Assembly: GCA_964546815.1 (NCBI GenBank)
Contig: CAZJLR010000013.1
Location: 1-64,000 of the forward strand
Direction: 5' to 3'
Source of the DNA: JAIEPM01 sp964546815
GTDB taxonomy: Bacteria; Cyanobacteriota; Vampirovibrionia; Obscuribacterales; Obscuribacteraceae
Length of the DNA stretch: 64,000 nucleotides
The position numbers and the translations under genes are program-made. Under the pieces are notes generated by a model that searched no databases, was not told the origin of the DNA, and saw only the letters and a program-made list of their open reading frames with translations. Each line of letters begins with the position of its first letter. Positions within the stretch are counted from its first letter, which is position 1. This document shows positions 25,329 to 33,963 of the stretch, in pieces.

Positions 25329-26477
25329 TTACGAAGAAAAATCGTTTTCTGCGTCTTTAGATCTGTTTTCAATTGCTCGGGCGAAGGCCAGGTCATCAAT
25401 TTTAAGTTGAGCGCTCATGTAGGCCTTTTTCAAATGTTTGCGAGATATGTGCGTATAAAGCTGAGTAGTGACAATGCTTGAGTGACCTAGAAGCTCTTGA
25501 ACTACTCTCAAATCGGCACCGTTTTCAAGCAAATGAGTGGCGAAGCTGTGTCTTAAAGAGTGCGGCGAAAGCGACTTTTTCATTTTAGCTTTCTGGCTGA
25601 GGCGCTTGATTGTTTGCCAGACCACGAGGCGACTCAAATTTTTGCCTTTGCGATCTGCAAGTAGCGGAGGAGAGAGTCTTTCTGCTGCTCTTTTAGACCT
25701 GGCATTTTGGCTTTGCGGCTGAGCTAAGCGCGGGCGTCCACGTTTTTTTTGCGCAGGCTCGGGGGATGCGTGCAGTCTTGTTTCTTCTGCCAGATATTGT
25801 CGAATGGCTGCGATTGCGGCTTTACCAATTGGCACGATTCTTTCTTTTGATCCTTTACCGAGGCAGCGGACGTATCCGTGGGTCAAGTTGACGTCATCGA
25901 TGCGCAGATTTACAAGTTCTGAGACCCGCAGACCGGCTCCATAGAGCAATTCAACTATGGTTTGCTCTTTGAGGTTGCTACAGGCTGCCACCATAGATGA
26001 TATCTCGTTTGAACTCATCACCTGGGGCAAGTGGCGTGCCAGCTTGGGGTTCATTATGCCTTCGCTGGGGTCTTTTTCAATTATGCGATTGCTTTTCTGC
26101 CAGTCAAACCAACCTCTTAATGTAGCGAGTTTGCGCGATAAAGTTGAGGCTTGCATACCCTCAGCTTTCAAGGCTTGCAAATAGCGGGTTAGGGCTGTTC
26201 TGTCTGCTTTGCCGCCATTTTGACTTTGCCAGAGCAAGAAAGCTGTGATGTCGTTGTCGTATGCTTCGCCTGTATTTTCAGCAAGCCCTTTTTCTTTCAA
26301 AATGAATTTCAGATATTTGGATTTAAAAGCCAATAGCTCTTTATTGCTAGCGCTGCTGATTGTGTTTTCAGCATTTGCCGCATCGATTTTGTCTGTATCA
26401 GGAGCTGCAGCCGCTGCCTTCTTATCAGAGGCGAAGCTGTGTGATGAGTTGCTTTTTTTGTAGCTTGCTCGTGCCAC
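25329..26477 (-). CDS. Tyrosine recombinase, XerC/XerD type
   Basis: 382 residues, longer than the usual 300. It has an N-terminal SAM-like core-binding domain (KYLKFILKEKGLAENTGEAYDNDI) and the catalytic domain: Arg in GAGLRVSELV, Lys in GKGSKERIVP, HxxR in LSPHSLRHSFATHLL, His in LLGHSS and the nucleophile Tyr in TTQLYTHIS. It should resolve chromosome dimers at dif or act as a related integrase. A roughly 50-residue insert between the Lys and HxxR motifs is rich in Lys/Arg/Gln and contains KKRGRPRL, an AT-hook-like motif. The start is GTG; the first 45 residues are low-complexity. Confidence 0.9.
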   Translation of the reverse strand: MARASYKKSNSSHSFASDKKAAAAAPDTDKIDAANAENTISSASNKELLAFKSKYLKFILKEKGLAENTGEAYDNDITAFLLWQSQNGGKADRTALTRYLQALKAEGMQASTLSRKLATLRGWFDWQKSNRIIEKDPSEGIMNPKLARHLPQVMSSNEISSMVAACSNLKEQTIVELLYGAGLRVSELVNLRIDDVNLTHGYVRCLGKGSKERIVPIGKAAIAAIRQYLAEETRLHASPEPAQKKRGRPRLAQPQSQNARSKRAAERLSPPLLADRKGKNLSRLVVWQTIKRLSQKAKMKKSLSPHSLRHSFATHLLENGADLRVVQELLGHSSIVTTQLYTHISRKHLKKAYMSAQLKIDDLAFARAIENRSKDAENDFSS

Positions 26478-26580
26478 GGACTGTCACCATGAGCGGTATC
26501 ATGCTCATACGAATATACAGGCCTTTGACGAAATGACAAACTCATTATCAGACCAATGCTGCACTCGTGTGCCGGGGAAA

Positions 26581-29500
26581 TTATATGCCGGGTACAGGGT
26601 GGGCAGATGCAAATGGTTTGTTGGGCAGCCATTTGAATGATTTTTCTGCAGCCTGATTTAATAGCTTAGGCGGTTCTATGCTTGTATCTTGAACTGCAAA
26701 AGTAAAGGCTCGCGGATCATCATTAGCCAGGTCGCCCAGTAGTGGAAGCGAGGGCAAGTCTTTGAGCTTCTTGAAAGTTACGATGCGGAACATTCTTTGA
26801 ATGGTGACCTTTCTGGACATTTCACCGATAGCGCCAGGAATGATGCTAGAGCTAACACGTGGAATGTCTCCCGCCACTTCAACCGATATTTTTTGAGCTG
26901 GAAGATCGAATTTACCGGCTGCACGCATTCTCAAATTGTTGCCTTCAAAGCGCAACTGGTCCAGGTGCATTATGCCTTTGGACATGTTGAATTTGCCCGA
27001 TACTTCATTGAACTGACCGGATTTAACAGGCATCATTGCCTGAAGTAAGTTGTTTACGTTGAAACCAAACAAACCTTGTTGCAACAAGTTTGATTCATTC
27101 AATTTTTCTTGCAATTTGCCGAAGCTGGCTACAGAACCTTGATATACATTGAATTGACCTGAGCCAGTCATGTTGCGCATGTATTCAAGTCCGCTGGCTG
27201 CGCTGCCGGGGCTGCTACTAGCGATGCCCGTGCCGTCGAGTGAGAGGCTTACGTCAGCGAGCCCTGTAACGCCGCCGGAGTGGTCGATGATGTCTTTGAC
27301 AAACTCGTCGACAAGCAATTTTGAAATGTTGATATCGGCATGAAAAGCTTGACTTGCTGGGTTGAAGAATCCGCTGACGCTTAGTTTGCCGCCTGCCATT
27401 TCTGTGCGCCAGTCTTTGAAAATTATGCGGTTTGAGCTGTCGAGGAAGAGTCCTGCATTGGCATCATTCAATGAGATGCCGCCCAGCGTCAGTGTTTTTA
27501 GTTGAAGTTTTGCCAGTGATGTAGCTGCATCGCTGCTGCTCGGTTTGTTTACATGCCAACCAGGAAGGTCTAGTCTGCCGCTTAAGTTTTCCATGTGCAT
27601 GTTTGGAATTGAGTTCTTGTCCAATGCAACTGAGCCACTTAAAACCAGGTCATTAACCGGCCCTTCGATTTTTAAATTCAAATTCGAAGTGCCGCCGATT
27701 TGGGTTGGACTTTCGGTATTTGTTTGCGAAATAATTTCAAGAATGGTTGCTGTTTTGACAGGACTTGGAGTGTTAAGCGAAAAAGCTATAGATGCGGGTT
27801 TTTCTGCAGTTTCTGTTGCCCAAATAAATGACCCGTTTGCTTGCAGCAATTCGTTTGAAGAAGTGAGTTGGAAGTTGTTCAAGTCAAGCTCTGAAAGATC
27901 TTCATCGAGTGTTAAGCCTCCAGTAAATACAAGAGGTCTGCCTTTTGGTTGATGGAATGTGCCAAATGCAGTTTTGAGAGAAAGACCGTAGCTTGAGCTT
28001 GCTTTACCTCTGAAATTGAGGCTGGCCTTTTGTTTATTGCCGCTGCCTGTCACTCGCAAACCCAGTGCTTCAGCTGAGCGTGCATCTAGCTCAATTCCGT
28101 GTCCAAGGTTAGCCATAATCGAATCAACTTCTTCGGGATAGAACTGTCCGCGCAGTTGTCCTTCCCAGGTGTAAGCTGACGAGGCATAGTTGCTGATGAC
28201 GCCGTCTAAAGAGAATGTACTTTTGCCGATTTGTCCGGTGGTGTCTTGCATTACCACCTGTCCTTTGCTTACCATGGCAACACCGGTTAGCTTTTCGACA
28301 GGAACTTGAGTTTTGCCAAATCGTGCGCCGACGTTGTTGAAGCCAACTACCCCGTTCAAATCTGTTCCGTCGCCAGCCACATTGAAATTCATATCGCCAT
28401 AAACTTTTCCGTGCAGTCCGTAAGAACTATTTGGCATTAGCATGTCAGGCAGGGTTGATGCCGATTTAGAGCCGCTGCTAGCGCCGACATTGCCTTTGAG
28501 TATTGTTTGTAAGTCTTGAAGTTCAAATCCGTCTGTTCTCAATCTTGCGGTTTTGAATTTTAGTGATTCCAATGGTCCTTGCATGTTGCCGGACAAAGTG
28601 AGCTTGCCGCCGTGGCTGCTCAAAACAACATCAGTTGCCGTGAGTTCACCGTTGAGGTAAGCAATTACACCTGAGCTGAGTTTGAATTGTTGAGCGGCGC
28701 TTTCGCCTGTCTTACCTGAAAGATTGACTATCAAGTCGGCCGGATTAATAGTGAAAGTGCTGTCGTTCTGCTTGTTATTTACAGCTATGTGAGCTTTCAG
28801 TTCATGCATGTCGCCGCCAAGCTTATCTAAAATCGAAGCTTGCTTCAGGCCAAACCTGCCTGCCCAGTCTTTGAGTTGAAAGATAGACACTTCATGCGCG
28901 CGCAAATCGAGATCGAAGCGGCTGCTGTCTTTGGGGTAGAACGTGCCGTTGATTAAGAAGTCGCCCGGGTGATTGTCCTGAGAGTTGCTGGTGACGCCGC
29001 CCAAGCCTTTGATTGTGACTTGATCTTTAGCGTAAATTATTTCACCCTTGATGCCGGAGCAAACAACTCCAGCATCTTGTCTTGCAATCTTCAAACCTTT
29101 CAAGTTGCTGTCTATAAACAGGTCTTGGTCTTTTCCGTCTGAGCTGAACTTGCCTTTGACGTCCATTTTGCCAGAGATTGAATAAGCCTTACCTTTGGCG
29201 CTTGGAGCGCAGAGTGCCTTGATGTACTGGTTGTTGTCACCAATTCGTTTTTTCAATGTATCAAAGCCAAGATTGTCTGCCTGGAAGTCGAATTCGGTTT
29301 TCTTTTCCAGCTGATCAATAAAGCCGGTAACTTTGACCGTGGAATCTTCCAGGGGAATTTCCATGTTTTTCAATTCTAGTCGTTTGCCCGGGTCTATTTT
29401 TATTTCGCCCTTGATTGGAGCCTTGGGGTCTAGCTTGAAAGCTTCCATGAAATTGTTGCCCATTTCTTCGTCAATCAGCTGGGCCAGCGGTATTCCGTCA

Positions 29501-30813
29501 GCTTTGATATTTGTTGAAATGTTCTGAATTGTTTTGTCGCCCTTCAGGTGGAGCTCAATTGTGGCGCTTCCTTGCAGCTGACCGCTTTCCTCGGCCTTGG
29601 ACATTTTGTTCAGCTTTTTGTCTGTAAACTGGCTGCTTGTTTCGCTTTGATCAGGCAAGAAGCGAGAAATTACATTCTTATAGAATCCCTTCAGGTCTTT
29701 GAGTTTGCCGCCGACCTTGGCTTCGTAAGATGGCAATTCGTCTTGCCAATTGAGCAATTTGCCGGTTGAATCCAGTTCCCAGTCGCCAATGGAGAGTTTC
29801 AATCCTTTCCAATCAAGCGATTTAGGCGCAATAATTAGATTGGCTGAGCTGGTGACGTGGTCTATCTCCAGCTCTTTTCCAGTCGATGCAGGCAAGCTTA
29901 GCTCTTGCACCGCACCAGATATGGTGGCGAGGAATCCTTTTTCGAAAATGCCTTCCCCTTTGAAATTGACATCGCAAATGCCTTTCATTACTGGAATTTT
30001 GGGCAAGATTGGTCGGAATTGTTCGGGGTCGAACTTATTTATTTTCAGGTCTACGACGTATTTGTTCTTCTGCCAGTCTTTGTAAGCGCCTTTGCCAGTC
30101 GCTGACAAGTCGACTGATGTATCGAATTTATTTCCGTCTTTGTCTTTTAGAGGAATTTTGCAAGCGAAATATAGGGGCCAGTTGCGTTCGCCTTTAGGCA
30201 AAGTCAGTGAGAGCTTTAGATTTTTTACGTCATACTCGTGCCAGCTGTTTTCAACATTGTTTGCGCTGGGTTCTGTTGCTTTCAAATTGCGAAGGTGGAG
30301 CTGACCGTCTTCGATTTGAACCATGTGAATTTCAGGACCCTCTGTAATCAAGTCGCTGAAATTCCATTTTTTGTCATCTAATCGACTGGCCCAAACTTCA
30401 GGTTCTTTGAATTCGAGATGCTTGACTACGAGTTTGCGCTCGAATAATGGCAAAACAGCTATACCGATTTCGGATGGACCCGACGAAATGAATGGATTGC
30501 CATCTTTTTCTTTCATTTCAAAGCGGTCTGAGTCAATTGCCAGACCCTGAAGCCCGAATGTCCAGGAAAGCCGGCCGAGAATGACCTGCCTGTGGAAGCT
30601 CTGGCTGAGTGAACTTTCAATATGGCGCCTTGCCCACTCGATATTGCAAAGCAGGGCAATTACAACCAAAATTGCCAGGGATGAAAACCAGAGCCCAAAA
30701 AACTTCAAGATAATGCGGAGCTTCGGCCCCTCGTCTTGCGGGGGCACGCTATCGGCAGTCTCTTTGACTAGCTGCTCCTGCACCATGCCTCGAGTGTTGT
30801 TATTGGGTGACAT
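26581..30813 (-). CDS. Large AsmA/TamB-like inner-membrane protein
   Basis: About 1410 residues, taking the start MSPNNNTRG at 30813. One N-terminal membrane helix (LWFSSLAILVVIALLCNIEWA) is followed by a long periplasmic body of repeating beta-strand sequence (for example LELKNMEIPLEDSTVKVTG, ASLNFRGKA and LSVSGFFNPA) and an AsmA-like C-terminal domain (GKFNMSKGIMHLDQLRFEGNNLRMRAAGKFDLP). These bridge-like proteins carry phospholipids between membranes. Its presence implies an outer membrane. No paralogue lies nearby. The exact start is uncertain. Confidence 0.85.
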   Translation of the reverse strand: MSPNNNTRGMVQEQLVKETADSVPPQDEGPKLRIILKFFGLWFSSLAILVVIALLCNIEWARRHIESSLSQSFHRQVILGRLSWTFGLQGLAIDSDRFEMKEKDGNPFISSGPSEIGIAVLPLFERKLVVKHLEFKEPEVWASRLDDKKWNFSDLITEGPEIHMVQIEDGQLHLRNLKATEPSANNVENSWHEYDVKNLKLSLTLPKGERNWPLYFACKIPLKDKDGNKFDTSVDLSATGKGAYKDWQKNKYVVDLKINKFDPEQFRPILPKIPVMKGICDVNFKGEGIFEKGFLATISGAVQELSLPASTGKELEIDHVTSSANLIIAPKSLDWKGLKLSIGDWELDSTGKLLNWQDELPSYEAKVGGKLKDLKGFYKNVISRFLPDQSETSSQFTDKKLNKMSKAEESGQLQGSATIELHLKGDKTIQNISTNIKADGIPLAQLIDEEMGNNFMEAFKLDPKAPIKGEIKIDPGKRLELKNMEIPLEDSTVKVTGFIDQLEKKTEFDFQADNLGFDTLKKRIGDNNQYIKALCAPSAKGKAYSISGKMDVKGKFSSDGKDQDLFIDSNLKGLKIARQDAGVVCSGIKGEIIYAKDQVTIKGLGGVTSNSQDNHPGDFLINGTFYPKDSSRFDLDLRAHEVSIFQLKDWAGRFGLKQASILDKLGGDMHELKAHIAVNNKQNDSTFTINPADLIVNLSGKTGESAAQQFKLSSGVIAYLNGELTATDVVLSSHGGKLTLSGNMQGPLESLKFKTARLRTDGFELQDLQTILKGNVGASSGSKSASTLPDMLMPNSSYGLHGKVYGDMNFNVAGDGTDLNGVVGFNNVGARFGKTQVPVEKLTGVAMVSKGQVVMQDTTGQIGKSTFSLDGVISNYASSAYTWEGQLRGQFYPEEVDSIMANLGHGIELDARSAEALGLRVTGSGNKQKASLNFRGKASSSYGLSLKTAFGTFHQPKGRPLVFTGGLTLDEDLSELDLNNFQLTSSNELLQANGSFIWATETAEKPASIAFSLNTPSPVKTATILEIISQTNTESPTQIGGTSNLNLKIEGPVNDLVLSGSVALDKNSIPNMHMENLSGRLDLPGWHVNKPSSSDAATSLAKLQLKTLTLGGISLNDANAGLFLDSSNRIIFKDWRTEMAGGKLSVSGFFNPASQAFHADINISKLLVDEFVKDIIDHSGGVTGLADVSLSLDGTGIASSSPGSAASGLEYMRNMTGSGQFNVYQGSVASFGKLQEKLNESNLLQQGLFGFNVNNLLQAMMPVKSGQFNEVSGKFNMSKGIMHLDQLRFEGNNLRMRAAGKFDLPAQKISVEVAGDIPRVSSSIIPGAIGEMSRKVTIQRMFRIVTFKKLKDLPSLPLLGDLANDDPRAFTFAVQDTSIEPPKLLNQAAEKSFKWLPNKPFASAHPVPGI

Positions 30814-31078
30814 TAACCAATATGACTTTATTGCCCAAGCTTGGACCACTATTTGAAAGACTTAATCGAGTGTTCGCTGGTTCCCAGCAAGGGCGTCTTC
30901 AAATGCAAGGTCACAGGCTATCATAAGGATGGGTTGACGCCAAGAGGACCGCTTGAGGCTTGCGGACGTTATAATTGGCTAAAGTCCCTTTATCTGCTCT
31001 CTTGGCAGCGATTCCGGGATTTTGCCTGAAATTCAGCTTTCATATTACTAATCAGCGACTACACACACGGTAACTAAG

Positions 31079-31342
31079 ATGTCCCAACAAGACCACCGCG
31101 AAACTAAAATCTATTCGCGAGAGGAACTTGATAGGCTTTGCTTTCCTATCTTCGAAAGGCTCTTTACAGAGCTGGGCGAGCGTTATAAAGATTGGATCGT
31201 AGCGATTGAGCCTGAATCAGGTGATTATTTCATCGGTCTGGATGATTACGAAGTTCTGAACAGGGCAAGAAAGAAACATCCACGTTCGCAGTTTTTCGCC
31301 TACAGACTCAGCGAAAATCCGGCAGTAGATTCATTGTGTTAG
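31079..31342 (+). CDS. Small hypothetical protein paired with aspartic-protease-like gene
   Basis: 87 residues, hydrophilic and mixed helix/strand: IYSREELDRLCFPIFERLF, then WIVAIEPESGDYFIGLDDYEVLNRARKKHPRSQFFAYRL. I recall similar small proteins lying just upstream of clan AA protease genes in cyanobacteria, where the IEPESGDYFIG motif is typical. It ends 16 bp before the next gene, so they are cotranscribed. Function unknown; it behaves like the partner half of a two-gene module. Confidence 0.75.
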   Translation: MSQQDHRETKIYSREELDRLCFPIFERLFTELGERYKDWIVAIEPESGDYFIGLDDYEVLNRARKKHPRSQFFAYRLSENPAVDSLC

Positions 31343-31358
31343 GCGAGAAAGGCAAGTC

Positions 31359-31730
31359 TTGAGAAATACAACAATTCAGGGGCGAATAGATGAGCAGGGC
31401 AAAGTACTTTTGCCCGTCATTGTGATTGCTGCCGATGGTCTTGAAGTTGAAGTGGAAGCTGCAGTTTCGCTTGAATATGGCGGAGCGATGGCTATTAACG
31501 AGGAGCTCGCCGTGCGGCTGGGATGGCGCCGGCTTGGAGCGCGTCGAGTTGTAGTAGGTTTCCAAACAGTTTTGATGGACCATTATCTTGGCACTATGGC
31601 GCTCGGAAGTGAGCCCCATCAAGTCGTTGTGCTCGGCGGTATTAAAACCAGGGCAATTATCGGCGAAAAGTTTTTGGCAGGCAGGCGGCTTACGCTGGAC
31701 TTTGCCAAAAGCAAAGTTTTGCTCGAGTAA
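31359..31730 (+). CDS. Clan AA aspartic-protease-like protein, active site degenerate
   Basis: 123 residues with a TTG start after AAAGG. The fold pattern is that of retroviral-type aspartic proteases of the small AF_0612 group: a strand pair, EVEAAVSLEYGGAMAINEELAVRLGW where the DTGFxG motif should be, then VVLGGIKTRAIIGEKFLAGRRLTLDF. The DTG triplet is replaced (Ser37-Leu38-Glu39), so the catalytic Asp is absent. It is probably inactive as a protease and may only bind. Alternative: another beta-barrel of similar shape. Confidence 0.7.
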   Translation: MRNTTIQGRIDEQGKVLLPVIVIAADGLEVEVEAAVSLEYGGAMAINEELAVRLGWRRLGARRVVVGFQTVLMDHYLGTMALGSEPHQVVVLGGIKTRAIIGEKFLAGRRLTLDFAKSKVLLE

Positions 31731-31790
31731 AGGCCGGCTAAGTTCTTTTGTTCAACATTGTTCTGCTCATTAGTGAGTTTGAGCTTGCGC

Positions 31791-31796
31791 TATAAT
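31791..31796 (+). promoter_or_regulatory. TATAAT -10 element ahead of trmFO
   Basis: A perfect TATAAT lies 38 bp before the ATG at 31834; the -35 region is weak. Transcription would start around 31803, downstream of an in-frame ATG at 31795, so that codon cannot be the start of this transcript. Confidence 0.55.
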
Positions 31797-31833
31797 GCAG
31801 AGTTCTAACTGTTTTGAGAGGACTTCAGATTTG

Positions 31834-33174
31834 ATGTCGGACAAACGAGTGTGTGTAATTGGTGGCGGGCTGGCCGGTTCCGAAGCGGCCTTTCAACTGG
31901 CTCTGCGTGGAATAAATGTAGACCTCTATGAGATGCGCCCTGCCAGACCGACAGGGGCACACCATACAGATAAGTTAGCAGAACTTGTTTGCTCAAACAG
32001 TTTGGGTTCGTATGTAGACAATAATGCATCTGCTTTGTTGAAACAAGAAATGCGCTTGTTAAACTCGCTCATTGTTGAAACTGCCTGGCAGTGCAAAGTT
32101 CCTGCTGGTGGCGCGTTAGCTGTAGACCGTGAGGCATTCTCGGCTAAAGTGAACGAAGCAATTTTGAACAATCCGTTGATCAAATTACACAAGGAAGAAA
32201 TCACTTCAATTCCAAGTGACGGTGTTTGCATTGTCGCTACAGGACCGCTGACATCGCCGTCTTTAGCTGAGTCTATCAGTCAAGTTACTGGTCAAAAACA
32301 ATTGCATTTTTATGATGCCGCTGCGCCTATTTTGACGCGTGAATCGATAAATATGGACATTGCTTTTGAAAAAAGTCGGTATGACAAAGGCGATGGATCC
32401 TACATAAATTGCCCGATGAATAAAGAGCAGTACGACGCGTTTTGGCAAGCTTTAATCGAAGCTGAAAGAGTCGAGCTGAAAGAGTTTGAGAAAGACACCA
32501 AATATTTTGAATCTTGTTTGCCGGTGGAGGTCATTGCTTCAAGAGGGCACAAAACGCTCAGATTTGGACCGATGAAACCGGTGGGGTTGAGAGATCCTCG
32601 AACAGATAAGAGCGCATACGCAGTGGTGCAGTTGCGTCAAGATAATGCAGCTGCCGCGCTGTATAACATTGTTGGTTTTCAAACCAATTTGAAGTGGCCG
32701 GAACAAAAGCGCATCTTCAAGATGATTCCCGGGCTTGAGAATGCTGAGTTTGTGCGCCTGGGCGTGATGCATCGCAATACTTATTTGAATAGTCCGGTGG
32801 TTTTGACCAGGTTTTTGAATTTGCACAATCGAGCAAATGTATTTTTTGCTGGGCAGCTAACCGGAGTTGAAGGTTATAGCGAATCTACTGCTACAGGCAT
32901 AATTGCTGCTATAAATGCTGCTCGCTTTTTGAATGGGGACGAGCTTTTGAGCTTGCCGACTGATTGCATGATTGGTGCATTGATTAACTATATAACTTCT
33001 GCTGACCCCAAGAATTTTCAACCGATTAATTCAAATTGGGGCATAATCGATTCCGACCCGCAGCTTATGAAGTTAGACAAAGATGCTCGTAGAGAAATTA
33101 TGCGCCAGCAGGCACTGAAGACTATGGGTAAAATTATGGGTGAACTCAATTTACCGGCTTTAATGAGCATCTAG
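31834..33174 (+). CDS. trmFO: Folate-dependent tRNA (uracil-54-C5)-methyltransferase
   Basis: 446 residues. An FAD-binding CVIGGGLAGSEAAFQLA is followed by MRPARPTGAHHTDKLAELVCSNSLG, the TrmFO signature. TrmFO makes ribothymidine at position 54 of tRNA using methylene-tetrahydrofolate and FADH2. Later motifs include FAGQLTGVEGYSESTATGI. The start is ATG at 31834 with AGAGGA upstream (a TTG one codon earlier is possible). TrmFO is typical of Gram-positives, cyanobacteria and some other phyla, and its presence supports a cyanobacterial relative. Confidence 0.97.
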   Translation: MSDKRVCVIGGGLAGSEAAFQLALRGINVDLYEMRPARPTGAHHTDKLAELVCSNSLGSYVDNNASALLKQEMRLLNSLIVETAWQCKVPAGGALAVDREAFSAKVNEAILNNPLIKLHKEEITSIPSDGVCIVATGPLTSPSLAESISQVTGQKQLHFYDAAAPILTRESINMDIAFEKSRYDKGDGSYINCPMNKEQYDAFWQALIEAERVELKEFEKDTKYFESCLPVEVIASRGHKTLRFGPMKPVGLRDPRTDKSAYAVVQLRQDNAAAALYNIVGFQTNLKWPEQKRIFKMIPGLENAEFVRLGVMHRNTYLNSPVVLTRFLNLHNRANVFFAGQLTGVEGYSESTATGIIAAINAARFLNGDELLSLPTDCMIGALINYITSADPKNFQPINSNWGIIDSDPQLMKLDKDARREIMRQQALKTMGKIMGELNLPALMSI

Positions 33175-33271
33175 AATTTGTTCTGCTGTGGGGTGAACTT
33201 GTGCTTCTTTCTCGCTCTTTATGGCTCGATCAAGTAAATCACAGAGACGCTTAATATTCCAAGGAGTTAGC

Positions 33272-33790
33272 ATGAATAACAAAATTGCGATATTGAGTTT
33301 CTTTGTTTGTGTTTTTCTTGGCTTTGCTTGTACGGCGGCGAATGCAGACGAATACAAGGCTAAAGTAGTGGCCGTAAGTGATGGTGATTCAATTGTCGTA
33401 CTGCACAACAACAGCAAAGAAAAAGTCATTTTATTTGGTATTGATTGTCCTGAGTTGAAGCAAGATTATGGACCGCAGGCTCGCCAGTACACAGACCAAG
33501 CTTGTTTTGGCAAGACGGTCAGCGTAAATGTGCATGGTTATGATCATCATGGGCGAGCGATTGCCGAGATTTATTTGCCGGATGGAAGTGATTTAAATCA
33601 TGAGCTGGTGCGCTTGGGGTATGCCTGGTGGAGCGACAAGTATGCTCCAAACGATAATATTCTCAAGCAATATCATAATGCGGCAAAGGCAAACAAAACG
33701 GGGCTCTGGTCGCTGGCTAATCCGATTGCTCCGTGGACTTTTCGAAATGGGGAGAAGTCTGTGGAGGCTGTAATTAAGCCGGCTCAGTAG
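33272..33790 (+). CDS. Secreted thermonuclease-like protein (SNase fold)
   Basis: 172 residues with a signal peptide (NKIAILSFFVCVFLGFACTAANA). The nuclease domain shows DGDSIVV, GIDCPELKQDYGPQA (catalytic Glu61 and the Asp), DHHGRAIAEIY (the second arginine, R95) and GLWS near the end. The position of the first catalytic arginine is Ile53, so activity may be reduced or altered. AAGGAG precedes the ATG; upstream in-frame ATG at 33221 is less likely. Probable role: extracellular or periplasmic nucleic-acid degradation. Confidence 0.85.
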   Translation: MNNKIAILSFFVCVFLGFACTAANADEYKAKVVAVSDGDSIVVLHNNSKEKVILFGIDCPELKQDYGPQARQYTDQACFGKTVSVNVHGYDHHGRAIAEIYLPDGSDLNHELVRLGYAWWSDKYAPNDNILKQYHNAAKANKTGLWSLANPIAPWTFRNGEKSVEAVIKPAQ

Positions 33791-33903
33791 CTGCGTTTGG
33801 TGTTCTTGTATTTAGTGATTTGATTTTCACTGATTTCTGAGGGAGTTTTTTCAGAAGCCGACTCGAGCCTGAGTGCACATTGGGGTTGAATTCGTGGAGA
33901 GTC

Positions 33904-33963
33904 TGGACCCGTTTGGTACGGAGAGCTTGGACCCGCTTGGTACGGAGAGCTTAGACCAATTTG
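33904..33963. repeat. 24-bp tandem repeat at the miaB 3' end
   Basis: Two copies of a 24-bp unit beginning TGGACCCG (33904-33927 and 33928-33951) differ by a single base. A third, partial copy starting TAGACCAATTTG (33952-33963) overlaps the miaB stop codon and last codons. It is in the gap between two convergent genes and looks like recent slippage duplication. Confidence 0.85.

Noticed and set aside
30841..31029. 62-codon plus-strand frame
   Set aside because: No SD and no recognisable protein; it lies in the divergent promoter region of the AsmA-like gene.
33904..33963. CRISPR array
   Set aside because: Units are contiguous with no spacers.
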